A stretch of DNA of 64,000 nucleotides, taken from Aldrovandia affinis. Taxonomy: Eukaryota > Chordata > Actinopteri > Notacanthiformes > Halosauridae. The stretch is from NCBI GenBank assembly GCA_029706075.1, contig JAINUG010000053.1:496001-560000 (forward strand). Reading direction: 5' to 3'. Below the pieces are notes generated by a model that saw nothing but the letters and a program-made list of their open reading frames with translations, made no database searches and was not told the DNA's origin. Positions 33,514 to 46,596 of the stretch are shown piece by piece. Positions within the stretch are counted from its first letter, which is position 1. Every line of letters begins with the position of its first letter. A program made the position numbers and the translations under genes.

Positions 33514-35244
33514 CTAAATCAAATCTCCCCTAAGTCTCCATTTGCTAAGCTTAAATAGATTGGGTGCCTTAAGTCTATCATCATAACTTTTACCTTTCAT
33601 ACCCGGTATCAGTTTAGTTGCCCTTCTTTGGACTTTTTCAAGAGCTTCTATATCTTTCTTGTAGTGCGGTGCCCAGAACTGCACACAGTATTCTAAGTGA
33701 GGTCTGACAAAGGCATTATATAACATTAATATAACCTCCTTTGATTTATACTCAATACTTTTTGCTATGTATCCCAGCATCCTGTTGGCTTTTGTCACTG
33801 CTGTAGCACACTGCTTTGATGCAGATAGGCTTTGATCTACTACAATTCCTAAGTCTTTTTCAAATTTAACACCTACTAACTTTTCTCCTCCCATAAAATA
33901 CCCCTGTCTAATGTTTTTATTTCCCACATGCATAACTTTACATTTAGCAATATTGAATGTCATCTGCCATGTATCTGCCCATTTTTGGATTTTGTTTAAA
34001 TCATCTTGGATTACTTTAGTCGATTCCAAACTGTTTGCCAAACCCCCAAGTTTAGTATCATCTGCTAATTTAACTATTTTGCTACTAACGTCCATATCAA
34101 GATCATTTATGTAAAGAAGGAAGAGCAGAGGTCCCAGCACCAATTCCTGCGGGACACCACTGCCCACAGCACCGAGGTCAGATACGGCCCCACCTACTGT
34201 TACTCTTTGTATTTGCCCTTGCAGCCAATTATGAACCCACTCTGAAACTACTCCTGCAATTCCTATTGAATTCATTTTAGCAATGAGCCTCTCATGTGGT
34301 ACCTTGTCAAATGCTTTCTGAAAGTCCAAATATATAATATCCTAAGCCTGGTTCAGGTCAACACACTTTGTAGCCTCTTCAAAAAAGTCCAGGAGGTTTG
34401 TTAGGCATGACCTCCCTTTGAGAAAACCATGTTGGCTCTCCCTTATTTTTCAAGAATGATTCCAACTTATCCCTAATAATACATTCCAGCATTTTACATG
34501 CGATGCAAGTTAAACTGACAGGCCTATAGTTCCCTGGGTCAGTATGGTCCCCCTTCTTATATATTGGAATTATACTACCCTGCTTCCAGTCATCTGGTAT
34601 TTCTCCAGTGATTATGGATTGAATTAAAATATCTGTCAATGGTTTATACTGTATATAATTTCCCCAAGTTCTTTGAGTACTCTGGAATATATGCCATCCG
34701 GGCCTGCTGCCTTATTTGTATTAAGTTTTTGTAGCTTTTGTAGTACTTCTAGGTCCCTTATCTCAAAGTCCTCCAAAACATTCTGTACCTTGTCTATACA
34801 TTTAGGCATATTTATAACCTCTTCTTTAGTAAAGCTCTCAACATAGTAACTGTTTAGTGTGTTAGCAATATCCTTATTATTATAAACCAAAGTTCCTTCC
34901 TTATTCTTAATGCACTTAACCTCATCCTTAACTTTCCTTTTTCTACTACAATATTGAAAAAACCTCTTAGGATTACTTTTTGCATCTTGGGAAATTTTAA
35001 TTTCAAACCGCCTTTTAGCTGATCTTATTTCCTTTTTAGCCTTAGCCCGCATATTACAATAATCTAACTTGTTTCTCTCTGAGTTATCCTTTTTATATAC
35101 TCTGTACAGTCGCTTCTTTTGCCTCAAAATCTCCCGTAAAGATTTAGTCATCCACTGTGGAGACTGTTTTTTCAACCTATTTTTCTTTCCTTTTGGGATG
35201 AATTTACACTGTACATCTACAATAACCCTTTTAAATATAGTCAA
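33514..35244 (-). pseudogene. CR1-like LINE reverse transcriptase
   Basis: Three successive frames cover the domain. The linker (35244-34636) ends with LNTNKAAGPDGIYSRVLKEL. The second (34639-34379) has IIPIYKKGDHTDPGNYRPVS, the fingers motif. The third (34329-33514) has MDFQKAFDKVPHERL with the first catalytic Asp, SGVPQELVLGPLLFLLYIND, and KLADDTKLGG with the catalytic Asp pair. Phe is usual before ADD in this clade; here it is Leu. In-frame similarity continues past the stop at 33514 to about 33390 (FKFLKGINKVKYQRFFKISG). Stops and frameshifts make the copy inactive. Confidence 0.82.
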
Positions 35245-35292
35245 TTTTTCATTCTAGAAGTTTTACCCAATCTATATTACTTCAATCCTCTC

Positions 35293-35950
35293 TCATTTTA
35301 TTAGAGTCAGCTCGTCTAAAATTAAAAATTCTAGAGTTAGAGGAGGCTGTCTTAACTTGCCCAAAATATCAAAAATAACTGCACTGTGGTCACTTGCCAC
35401 TAATGGTTCTCCTACCTCTGTGCTGCAAATTCTATCAGGATTGTTACACAAAACCAGATCCAGTATTGATTTCCCTCTCGTAGGCTGAGTAACAGACTGT
35501 ACCAAAAAGCAGTCATTGATGATATCTAAAACCTCCTCTTCACATTTGCCCTGACCTGTCACTATCTCCCAATTAATAGAGGGGGAATTGAAGTCGCCCA
35601 TTATTATCGTCTCTCCTTCAGCACAGGTTTGTTTTATGTTACCAAAGAGCGTACTATTTATGTTACTGTCTGAAGCTGGAGGTCTATAGCATACTCCTAT
35701 ATTAAGGCCCTTCTCATGATCTCCCAGTAATCTAATCCAGATGTCCTCACAAGAAACGAATGAGTTTATATCTGGAATTTCCTGCACATTAAGATTGTCT
35801 TTAACATAACGGGCCACTCCCCCTCCTCCTTTATTAGTTCTATCCTTCCTAAACATTGTGTACCCCTCTACATTATATTCATCCCCATCCGCTGCGCCAA
35901 GCCATGTCTCAGTAATCCCAACAATGTCATAACCCCCATTCAACATGACA
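35293..35950 (-). pseudogene. CR1-like LINE endonuclease domain
   Basis: The frame carries the apurinic-endonuclease motifs in order: DIVGITETWLG with the catalytic Glu, IIMGDFNSPSINW with the DxN pair, and LVASDHSAVIFDI with the terminal DH pair. Such domains nick target DNA to prime reverse transcription. The first strands of the fold are missing because the element is truncated at about 35950. An apparent Met upstream lies in L2 sequence and is not a true start. The frame ends near 35293, and the linker and reverse transcriptase continue in other frames. Confidence 0.78.
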
Positions 35951-36722
35951 GCCTCCCTGTACACCAAGTCACTTGGTTCTGTCATGTCTGCTCATGGTTT
36001 TTCTTATCACTGTTATGCCGACGACACTCAACTCTTCCTCTCCTTCTCTCCTACTGAGACCCAGGTCCCGGCGTGGATCTCTGCATGCCTGGCTGATATC
36101 GCTGCCTGGATATCCACCCACCTCCTGAAGCTGATGGGAAGACAGAGCTGCTCTTCCTCCCAGCAAAGGGCTCCCTGATGATTGATGCTTCAATCCATAG
36201 TGTCTCCATAATGTCTCCGTACCAGTCTGTCAGGAGTCTTGGAATGACCCTGGACGACCAGCTATGCTTCTCGAGCCACATCGCAGCAATCACCCGGACC
36301 TGCCGATTGTCCCTCCATAACATCCGGAGGATCCGACTGTTCCTCACCCAAGAGACCACACAACTCCTGGTCCAGGCCCTGGTGATCTCAAGTCTGGACT
36401 ACTGCAATTCCTTGTTGGCAGGCCTACCGGCCTGTGCCATCAAACCGTGGCAACTAGTGCAGAATGTTGCTTCATGTCTGATGTTCAATCAACCAAAGTT
36501 CACCCATATTACCCCTCTACTCTCCTCTCTGCACTGGCTCCCCATCACAGCACGCATCAGATTCAAATCACTGGTGCTTGCTTATCAAGCGGCTAGAGGA
36601 ACTGCTCCCCCTTACCTCCAGACACTCATCACACCCTACACCTGAGCCAGACCCCTCCGCTCCGCCTCCTCTGGCAAACTGACTGTCCCATCCCTCCGGG
36701 CGCCGGCAGCCACTCCTCGCAG
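35951..36722 (+). pseudogene. L2-clade LINE reverse transcriptase, C-terminal part
   Basis: The frame reads SLYTKSLGSVMSAHGFSYHC, then YADDTQLFLSF with the catalytic Asp pair of L2 reverse transcriptase. After a frame change near 36178 it continues with VRSLGMTLDDQLCFSSHI, SSLDYCNSLLAGLPACAIK, LLSSLHWLPITARIRFKSLV and AARGTAPPYLQTLI. These are the thumb and C-terminal blocks of L2 ORF2 proteins. A solo LTR (36723-37680) interrupts the 3' part, and non-coding L2 sequence resumes at 37681. The endonuclease and palm start are absent. Confidence 0.8.
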
Positions 36723-37680
36723 TGTGACGATCAGGATAAGGACCCAGACGCAGATCAGGATATAGGCAAAAGTGTAGTTTATTGGGAAGCAGGGGTCAAA
36801 ACCAGGAATCAGATAAGGCGAAGGTACAAAATCACAAGGCAAAAGGGAGGTCACGAAAACAGTCAAAAAGATCTAAACGGGCAGGCAGAAAGGCAAACAA
36901 ACAGAATCGGTAGGCAGGTTCGGAGTAGTAAATGAAGGGATGTCTCGGGAAATTCAATAAACACTGGCTTCAGAATAATAGGCTCAGGGAATAAGATCAG
37001 GACAGAACAGGAAAGAACATAGACACAGAACTTATATACAAGCAGGGAAGGGAACACAATAGGACTCAGGTGTGACTGGGAGGAGAGAGGGGAAGGAACA
37101 CAGGTGTAAACAATGGGAATCGTTAATCCAATAACGAGGGGAAACGAAAGACACGGACTGGGAATAACACAAACACATAGACAATAAACGACCTGGAAGA
37201 ACAGGCAGACACGTGCATAGTTAGAATGGGAGGAATGCAAAGAGAATCTGCGTGCGACTGAAGTGAAAACGTGAGAAGCGTACAGGGATAGGACAATCGA
37301 GAGAGAATGATAGCGATAGTTAGAAGCGTGAGATAATTAGTGATTAGTAGTGTTAGTAACTTAATCTAAATCCCTAACGTTAGTAGATTAGTTGGTTAGT
37401 ACTATATACATCTAACTAATATATACAAAGTGCAATCTAGAAAGTAAGAAGGAAGAAAACGAGATAATAAGCGAAGACGGAGAAAACCCGAAATGTAGAA
37501 CTTCCCGAAGTGCATGACAAGACAAGGAGTGGATCTCAAAATAAACGGAACAAAGACAGACAGGGACCAGAACGTGACAGAAAAATGAAAGTAGAATACA
37601 GAATAAAGAATAATGAATAATGACAGATGAAAAATAAACAAAGTACAAAAACCAACAGAACAAACACTCAGAACATTACA
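36723..37680 (-). mobile_element. Solo LTR inserted in an L2 element
   Basis: On the minus strand the segment begins TGTAATGTTCTGAG and ends CTTATCCTGATCGTCACA, giving TG...CA termini over 958 bp with no coding region. L2 sequence matches on both sides (CACTCCTCGCA and CGCGATCTTGCC), and the flanking CGCA/CGCG could be a degenerate 4-bp duplication. The T-rich interior resembles Gypsy LTRs of fish. About 80 bp of the same sequence occurs at the equivalent L2 position in 24551-24629. Confidence 0.7.
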
Positions 37681-37862
37681 CGCGATCTTGCCTCTTCTTT
37701 GTCCTGACCCCATCGGTGGTGGAATGATCTTCCGCACTCGGTCAGGACTGCGGAATCACTTGTGATCTTCCGCAAGAGACTCAAAACCCACCTTTTCAGA
37801 CTCCACTACCACTGAATTCTGTATATCTAGCCAAGTGTCCTGCTGTTGTTTAACTTGATGCA
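37681..37862 (+). mobile_element. L2-clade LINE, 3' segment after the LTR
   Basis: CGGTGGTGGAATGATCTTCC and CCGCAAGAGACTCAAAACCC align with the L2 copy at 24631-24775. The two copies then diverge after CTAGC, and this one lacks the GTCGCTCTGGATAAGAGC tail. It completes the L2 split by the LTR. Confidence 0.72.
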
Positions 37863-39033
37863 TTTGACCTAATAAAGACTTTGAATGATTTCTTCAGGTT
37901 TCTTCTTACATGATAAGGTTATTTGTTTTATTTTTTACATGATGTAATAAATGAACATGTATTTACATCATGTTTGCATCTGAGCATCTTATCCTTTTTT
38001 GATTTTGATATTTGTAATAAAAGTAATCTGCTGTATAAAAGCAACATGAAGGCAAAAAATCTGCATGTATACCTTTAAAACAGTTAAAATGAGTGACCAG
38101 ATATGAAACCAGGAATAGCACACATGGATCCTGGTCAAAGAAAAAGAGGAGACCAATTGTCTAGGCAATTTGGAGCCCAGAAGGAGGCCAGCTACCACAA
38201 TTGCCCCCCTACAGACCTGCCAGGAGATGAGCCAGAGGAGGTGCCATAAAGAGCATATAGCCGATCTGGGGAAACAATGCTGAATGCGCCAGGGTCCCCC
38301 CTTTAATGGTAATTCGGAAGCAGGGGGCAGGTGACCACCATTCAACAGCATGACCAATCAGCGGCGCTCGCCATGGGATACTGGAGAGCCGACCAGTGAC
38401 ATAGCAGCAACTTTGAAGTTTTGGCTGAAAAAGGTAACCAAAAATATTTTCTGATGGATTTCCCACAAGCACATCTGACCCAAAGGACAAGGACAAATTA
38501 CGCATCGTTCCCTGCTGCTGGAAGTATTCCAGGAACAACTCCACCAGCCGCCTGACCCAGGATCCGTGGATATTTGATACGTGTACGCTGATTTGACCCA
38601 AGCTAACGTCACTACACAGGCAACACCTGACCTGTACTTCATAATAAGTGAAATGGGATCTTTCAATGAGTAACTGTGGGTGGCTCTTGTTGCGTGTTTG
38701 TTTCTGTCTAATTGATTAAGATGCCCATTAAATATTTAGCAAATCTTTCTTGGGTTTTGTGTCACCCGGTAGTCTGCATAGGACTGGTATTTAGTCTGTC
38801 TACACCCCAGAATAACTGCTGAGCCTCTGCTACACAGCTACCCCAACATTCAACAGTGACCTATTTCTTATCAGTCATCTCCAACAGTTAAAAGAAAAAA
38901 GTGAAAATTAGAACAGACTGAAAATTCCAGGTCAGTACCAGTCATTAGTTCAATGCAAAATTAAATGCACACAATTTATCATGGAGACTATGATCAAAGC
39001 AGGATTATGTTTAAATATATATATTTATATATA
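37863..39033. other. No gene recognised
   Basis: An 0.5-kb block at 38110-38660 is less AT-rich and has overlapping frames on the minus strand, without any motif I recognise. It may be an old retroelement fragment. The remainder is AT-rich. Confidence 0.4.
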
Positions 39034-40201
39034 CACTCATTAGCCACTTTATTAGGTACACCTTTCTAGTACTGGGTAGGACCCCCCTTTGCCCCCAGAA
39101 CAGCCTGAATTCTTTGTGGCATGGATTCAACAAGAGAGATTCTGGTCCATGTTGACATGACAGCATCACGCAGTTGCTGCAGATTTGTCGGCTGCGCATT
39201 CATGTTGTGAATCTCCCGTTCCACCACATCCCAAAGGTGCTCTATTGGACTGAGATCTGGTGACAGTGGAGGCCATTGGAGTACACTGAACTTATTGTCA
39301 TGTTCGTGGAACCAGCTTGAGATGATGTGTGCTTTGTGAAATGGTGCATTATCCTGCTGGAAGTAACCATTAGAAAATGGGTAGACTGTGGCCATAAAGG
39401 GATGCACATGACCAGCAACAAGACTCCGGTATGCTGTGGCATTTAAACAATTCTCAATTGGTATTAAGGGGCCTAATGTGTGCCAAGAAAACATTGCCCA
39501 CACCATGACACCACTACCACCAGCCTGAACCGTTGACACAAGGCAGGATGGATGCATGGATTTATGTTGTTTACACCAAATTCTGCCCCTACCATCTGCA
39601 TGTCACAGCAGAAATCAAGATTCATCAGACCAGGTGACGTTTTTCCAATCTTAAACTGTCCAGTTTTGGTGAGCCTGTGCCCATTGTAGCCTCACTTTCA
39701 TGTTCTTAGCTGACAGGAGTGGAACCCGTGTGGTCTTCTGCTGTAACCCATCCACTTCAAGGTTTGACGTGTTGTGCGTTCAGAGATGCTCTTCTGCATG
39801 CCACTGTTGTAATGTGTGGTTATTTGAGTTACTGTCGCCTTCCTGTCTGGCCATTCTCCTCTGACCTCTCTCATTAACAAGGCGTTTTCGCCCACAGAAC
39901 TGCCGGTCACTGGATGTTTTTAGTTTTTCGCACCATTCTCTGTAAACTCTAGAGACTGTTGTGTGTGAAAATCCCATGAGATCAGCAGTTTCTGAGATAC
40001 TCACACCACCCTCTGGCACCAACAATCATTCCACGGTCAAAGTCACATAGATCACATTTCTTCCCCATTTTTGGTCTGAACAACAACTGAACCTCTTGAC
40101 CATGCTTTTATGCATTGAGTTGCTGCCACATGATTGGCTAATTAGATAATTGCATTAACGAGCAGGTGTACAGGTGTACCTAATAAAGTGGCCACTGAGT
40201 G
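39034..40201 (-). mobile_element. Tc1-like transposon with both ends
   Basis: The left end CACTCATTAGCCACTTTATT is inverted at the right end as AATAAAGTGGCCACTGAGTG, and GGTACACC closes the repeat inside. TA lies on both sides (39032-39033 and 40202-40203). The 1168-bp size fits a near-complete Tc1-type element. The transposase reads on the minus strand but has frameshifts and stops. Confidence 0.92.
39066..40068 (-). pseudogene. Tc1-like transposase, frameshifted
   Basis: The probable start is the ATG at 40068 (MGKKCDLCDFDRGMIVGA), but a frameshift follows within about 20 codons. The next frame has GGVSISETADLMGFSHTTVS and YREWCEKLKTSSDRQFCGRK, the helix-turn-helix region. ATVTQITTHYNSGMQKSISE follows. 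The catalytic triad is visible as WSDES near 39620, NGYFQQDNAPFHKA, and LSPDLSPIEHLWDVVERE. The C-terminus ends IQAVLGAKGGPTQY at 39066, as in full-length relatives. At least three frameshifts or stops prevent a full product. Confidence 0.82.
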
Positions 40202-40203
40202 TA

Positions 40204-42274
40204 TATGTATGTACAATATTTGCAAGAAAGGAATTCACTAAGCACTCTGATTTTGTGAACAGATTGGCTATATGGTAATGAAGAGAGATTTCAAGAATGA
40301 ATTGTTAACAAAGCAAAATAAATGTGCTGTGAATAACTCCTGACTCCCATTATCTCTTTAAACCACTTCAGATCAAAGGAAAAGATGTGGACCTGGGGAC
40401 TGTACGTGACAAAATGTAATTTTATTATTTATTATTTAATATTTATTATGTGTGGGAAGACCCAGACAATTCATATTTCTATAAAAAACAATTTAAGGTC
40501 AGGTTTTAGGTTTTATGGTTAGAAAATAAATCTCTATTTATAAACTCTGATAGAAAGTGTGCAAACTTTTAACTTTCGTATCATGGTTTTGGAGATCTCT
40601 CAGGCAAAGACAAACAAATTTGGCAAAAATAGACAACCAAGCAAGCATTTAAATTGGTTTGAGCCTTGGCTATGTCATTAGCTAACTATATGTGGTTGTC
40701 CACAGTGGGTGGATTTAAGTCAGTCAGGATCTGTTCGGTTACTCAAGAATGTAATTCCTCCCAACTGATCATTCTCAGTAATTGCCAGTAAATGTAAAAT
40801 GCCTTTTTAACTATAAATGTAAAAAAAAAAAATCTTGACCGTAAAAGTAAAACTATCAGTAAATCTAAAATATTTCCAGTAAATGTAATTCTTGCACTAA
40901 ATATTTGATTGTATTCACTTTGGAGCATGATTTGTACTTCCCTTTGAAAACAGAAACAAATAATTGACGTTTCGTAAATTGTTATCAGATGAACTGATTG
41001 AATATAGGCAATGTTTGATACTACAACTGATAAATGTAAAATCGTGAAATTGGTATAAAAAACCCCCATCACCCCACCAATTTGGGAGCAATTTGTCCTC
41101 CAAATCATGCCAACCACCTTTGCTGTCCACCAGCTGAGCTGCATAGTCAAGACTCTGTTGCACTGGAATGCAGTGAATGACCTGAGAAGCTGCTTTTGCG
41201 AGACGAGGCAGGGGAATACCCTACTGCCTCAAACACTTTGGGGAACACTATGGCTAATTGTGCATCATCCTGCATGACCAGCCACAGTTGGCACTGCCAC
41301 AGGCAAGATTCAATTCTGGACCTTTGGGCACATAAATTCACCAAGGACTACATGACTTTAGCTGGACATGCCACCTGGGACCTTTCATGTGTTTCTGCTA
41401 ATGAATTCATGTTTATAGAAATAGTCTTTCAAATGGAACTTTTCTCACTGTGGGCACATGTAGTTCTTGTCAAAGCTGTATTGAAGTGTATCACCTGTCA
41501 AAACATCTGAAACACGTATTGGGCCTTTAAAATGTTCGTTCAACACATCACTGATAACTATCAATTGAAAGCTTGCTGTCTTGAAGTTGTAGGTACGATA
41601 TATTGGGTTGTCACCCTTTCAGATTGTCATCCCTCTGAAAGGCTGTAGTGATACCAGAGACCAGGAAGAGGGAAGCATGAGAAAACCCAGGATGATTAGT
41701 GAACACATGTTACATGGCTTTCGAGACAATTAGTGAGCACATGGGAACATGGGAACATGGGAAAAACCTTTTTTTAAATGATTTTTACTTTAATGATTTT
41801 ATTTTTAATTATTGCTTTACATTCACTAGCAGTTTTACATTTACCAGTGACTTTATATCCACTCGTTGTATACCTCTTCTCTGATTTGTGCTCTGATCTA
41901 AATCCTATAGTATTATGTGGCCTTGTAGGATGCAAAATAGTCACTGCATCAGAAGAGTGCACATGTTTCAGAGTGTTGATTCAAGAAGCACACTTGGAGA
42001 TTCCAATTTGGAGAGAAAAAGGGGGAAACCCGGTTACAACAGTCTCTACCACAAGAGGTAAAAAAGGAAATATCTATAAATGCCCCAACACTTTCACTCT
42101 TTCTGCAATACCCATCCTCACCAATAAAAGAAAATATCAGTCTGTCCATGAGTATAGTATGGTAGAGTTTTGGCTTGTTGCTGTGGGGAATTTGATTTTA
42201 TGCCTTTCTGACAGTTTTTTGTTGTTTTTAAACATTTAAGGGCCTCTGATAACTCAATTACCTACATATTTAGT
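40204..42274. other. No gene recognised
   Basis: Near 40790-40890 the phrase AGTAAATGTAAAAT recurs several times. At 41060-41350 there is a block of balanced composition with open frames on both strands that I cannot assign. The remainder is AT-rich. Confidence 0.4.
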
Positions 42275-42298
42275 TATATATATATATATATATATACA
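42275..42298. repeat. (TA)n microsatellite
   Basis: About twelve TA units, flanked by AT-rich DNA. Confidence 0.9.
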
Positions 42299-45200
42299 TT
42301 GTGGTAGTACATAAGAATACAGTTACAATAAATGAATAAAAGCAGAATCCACAACAAAAAATAAAAGAGGACTGGTGGTATATACAGTATTTTCCCATAT
42401 ATTCCCATCACATTTTCATTATTTAAACAATTTAGCACAATGCATAATGCCTGAAGCAAGAGTCTTGCTAAAACTGTATTCTCCTGAATGAAAACAAAGA
42501 TGGAATTGAGATGTAATTACAGAACAAATTCCAAGCTGGAGTGAGCAAGCCTACTGCAACTCGTGTGCCCCACCCCCCTCCCCCCATCAACTCACCCACT
42601 ACACATTTCCTCAGGAAGACTCCCATTGAAGTATAAAGCCATTCCTGCCTAACTTTAGTTCTTTGGAAAGAGTGCACTACTGTGTGATATGGCTGCTTGC
42701 CATACTAGATTGACCCATATAGAGGCCAATGCTGTGAGGGCTAAACTTCATTTCTTCTATAAATACTAGCAATGAAAAATGAGTACCTTATAAATGTTAT
42801 GTTAGTGATTGTGGAAAAAGGATGTGTGCAGGTAATATAAAACAATGATTCTGGGACAGTCCGTTTTGCCGCAGTGGGGCAAAAATGTACAAACACTGAC
42901 AGAGCTAACAGGAAGTGCTGAAGGATTAAACAGAAAGATAATCCTCCTGTGCTCAACAGAAAAAAATGAATTGAAAGCGTTTTCATCTAGAAGACAAACA
43001 TTTTTTTGGGTCAAATGCTGTTCTTGGTGTTTTTATTTTTCCATTTTCCCTCCAGTCGGAACATTCCGGGTTGGCCAAATCAGCATACTTATTTCCATCA
43101 TTTTGCTTTTTTGGCCAGTGGCAGTCAGCAAATTGTGCTGTTTTTGTAGTATTTCTACAGATGTAGCATATTCTACATCGTCAGATATGTTGTAATCTAT
43201 TTCTGGAGTTTTCTCTGTCAGACAAAGGTTTACCACAGTTTAAACTGCACCAGTTTTTGTTATCATATAGGCTACTTTGGGTTTGTGAAAAGCACCCCCT
43301 TATGCATTCTGTTTCAGCTATCAAGCATTTAAGACCACAATGTGTGTATGCGAACAAACAGCTGACTCTATAGTCTTGGGCAAAATTAAGTTACTCTCTT
43401 GTGGGCCATCCAATAAAGACTGCAATGGGGTTAGGTCACAGCCAGATGGGAATCAAGGCTTATCACTTTTGGTGATATACACTCTTGCTGTGGCATGAGG
43501 CTACGCTTGACACCACAGGGATGTCAGACACGGCAAGATTAGCTTTTGCTGTTATTGCTAGAGTCAATCTAAGACGTAAGGTCACATTGTGGATTTAACA
43601 TTGGGTGAACAATTCCAAGCACTAAATATACATTGACAGTGGACATCCAGCTTATTAGAAACTACTAAAAGTAGTTGAATTCATTTTGCAGTTAAATTTT
43701 TCTGTAACCTGATTCTTGAAATATTGAAGATAAGGAAAGTATCTGAATAGTTAACTAATCTTAGTTAACTAACAGAGTCCTTTTTTGTTTACGTTCATAA
43801 CATCATATTAAATTCACTCCTGAAAAGCACGCCCCTATGATAACTCTTTTGAGTGTCTAGTGTGTTCACCTGACTTGGGTAATTGTCTACACCTCTATGC
43901 ATTTGCTAGTGACCTAACTACTCCACCTCTTTGTGAGCAATGATGGTGATGTCCTCATAGCTGTCCCTGGTGGACATCCAGAAGACTGCAGTTAATAGGA
44001 AGCTCCTGATTCCTTCTACCCCGTTCACCATGGTTACAGCAGCTGAACATGTAAGGATTGGCTCTCTATATAGTGTCATCAGCAGTAGGGGGTTACTTGC
44101 GGTACCTTAACCACAGCTATAATAAAGTTAGCCACCCCTTAGCCACTCCCAGATTATTATTTTTTTAGATTAACTACCACATGAACAGAAATAGAAAAAT
44201 TGTTTACTCACCAGAAATAAAAAGTTTAAATTACTTGACCTACCTGGTTAAATACAATTAAATAAAAGTACCCAGTAAAATAAGTTAAGATTAAAAATAA
44301 CACAAAATTCAAAATTCAGAAGCCCAAAATTATGAATTTATATAAAAGTAACAAAATGCGTAGCCAACCAATATTTTCTCTGTATTTATTCATTACTTTA
44401 TATAATGAGAGTGAATTTAAGCACAGTAAATCCAGGGAGGGGAGATCATGATGATAGTTGGTTACTGGGTTCAGCAAAGCCATCAACTTTTTGTGAGCAA
44501 AATGTATTTTGCCTCCACCATTCAAACCTACTTGAAGAATACATTGAAAATGCTGATATTAGTTAACTTAACATTAGCTCTATTAAAGATCAACTCATCG
44601 CATTAGCTGAAAACCAGCAACAACAGAAGGATTGTGCATTGAAGTTAGTAAATCAAATTGCACATAGGCTACACCGAAATCTACACAGGTAGATATCCTT
44701 ATCTGCTGCTGATATTTGCAGTTTGCTAGGCCTATTGGTTATTATGAGTTAAATTAGCCTGATGTTGTTGTCATGAGAAAATCAGATGTTTGGTAATCTG
44801 TAGGTTAAAGTTTCCCTAGTTATCACATTTAGTAGCAGCATTCTGACATTCACAAGCCATGTTTTCTTTTTTATTTCAAGACATTTGCAAGCTTGTTTTT
44901 TGTTTACTGAAAGGTGGTTGTGCCTACTCTGTATTCTGAGGTTTCTATGCAAGGATAAATATACTCTGGGCTACTCCTACCCAAATACTCCAGAAAACAA
45001 CCAAGCCCCCCCCCACAGTTCCGATTGTCAAACAAGTTTGGTGTACATCAGCAAGGTGACTTGAAGGTCACTAGAAGCTTGGAACAGCAGCTAGAAGAGG
45101 TCCAAAAACATGCAATTAGCACTGGCAGGAAATGTTTAAAAAATGCTCTACTCTCTGTGTACCAGCCACACATGTTGCAGTCAAGGTGAAATAATTTATT

Positions 45201-46402
45201 TATTCATTATTTTTTTAAAAAAGACACTTTCATGATTTAACAGAAAGGACACTGACAAGAATGCTGTTCATTTGTGATAAGACTACCAGTCTACCTTGAA
45301 CACACAACCAATTTAATAAAAAAAGATGAGGGCTGATGATGGTTGAGAGCTGTGTGAGCAAGGGCATTGGCTCAGTGGTGGCATTTATTTTCCTTTACCA
45401 AACACAGTCGTGCAGTTTATAGATAATGGCTGCATGGTGATAACATTTAAAACCTGGAAATCACCAGTCTCCTTCTGGCGCGGTTCCAGCAGTAGTGTCG
45501 TTTTTGGGGGGCAAAGGACAAATATTATTCAATTATCCAAATACAGCTAGTTAGCCTAGGTGGTATCATGCGGTATGTTCTCTAGACACAATCATAATTT
45601 TCAGAATCGCTTTTGGAAACATTTTACCAAGGAAATTGCACACCTTGTATGTGAAATGACAAACTGTATGAACTACACATACTATGACCAGAGATTCTAA
45701 ATTATATATTGAATCTCTGGTATGTGTAACCATGTCAAATTCAACTCTTGCTGCTAGGTCCAGCATTTCAATACCTTTGCTTCAGTGACTGGTTTGGTGT
45801 AAATCCCCTTCATTGTGAAAAACAATGGAGGAGCAAGAAGTAAACAAAGGTGATCTCATTGACAGAAAACAAAGGAATACAAGTGTAAAAATTAAATAGC
45901 CACAGCGATGGGAAGAAATCAAAAATGTTCTAGTTTGAAAAAACATTCCCAGTGCCATAGAACAAGTCAAAGCCAGGGATAACATAATCATTTGTTAGCT
46001 GGCTAGCCATGGTAACTTACACTTAGCAGGATCAATTTGTGACAGATTACAGAGATAGACAATACTACAATGCTCACAGATTTCCAGAAATGTATATGCT
46101 TTTCCTTACCTAAAAAACATGTGGTTTGATTTTTGCGGTGGTCTAGCTGCTCCAGTAGCTAGAACTGTGATCTCTTTCCTTAAGTAGTTCAGAGCAGGAA
46201 TTCCTGCATGCTCCCTGTCAATGTATGGGCTATTTTCACTTCCCAGAGGATTGTTGCAATATGATCTCCTCACCAATAAAATGAGAACCATTAACGTGCA
46301 ATTGGAAACTTTTAAACATTAAACATAAAGAAATATGTTTCAAGTGAGAAATAATGGCTGGCAAAAGCCTAAAAAGATGGAAATGTCACATTATATTTAT
46401 AT
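42299..46402. other. No gene recognised
   Basis: This is the longest featureless stretch of the window. I see no splice-bounded conserved frame, element terminus or RNA gene, only AT-rich DNA with a C-run near 45006 and poly-pyrimidine patches near 42570-42590. Confidence 0.45.
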
Positions 46403-46562
46403 TGTAGCGCCCGAGTAGGCGCATTGTGGAGGGGAAATACCTCTTCACCCGCTGGATCCACCCCATGCAGGGCATAAACGCGAATTAAGAAGGATTAAAA
46501 GGTGCGCTCTCCCTCAGGTGCGTTGTTGGGAGTAGGTACGGGATTGTCTGGGTGAGGGTTTA

Positions 46563-46596
<34 letters not shown>

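Larger units (their letters stand above)
33413..35950 (-). mobile_element. CR1-like LINE, 5'-truncated
   Basis: The minus strand encodes an AP-type endonuclease followed by a reverse transcriptase, the ORF2 architecture of CR1-group LINEs. It lacks the 5' region and the very start of the endonuclease. At both sides the neighbouring sequence is L2 in the plus orientation, so the element appears to have landed in an L2 copy. About five stops or frameshifts interrupt it. The 3' limit near 33413 is inferred from where L2 coding ends. No clear target duplication is seen. Confidence 0.75.

Noticed and set aside
36863-37737. Several hydrophobic minus-strand frames that look like membrane proteins
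   Set aside because: They fall inside the T-rich solo LTR; apparent hydrophobicity follows from T-rich codons.
38110-38660. Possible retroelement gag or pol fragment
   Set aside because: Some open frame and GC rise are present, but no motif supports any assignment.
41047-41350. Balanced-composition block with open frames on both strands
   Set aside because: It may be part of an unknown repeat, but I could not link it to a family or to any other place in the window.
42845-43236. Overlapping frames of 116 and 67 codons on opposite strands
   Set aside because: No recognisable domain, no splice support and AT-rich composition like the surroundings.
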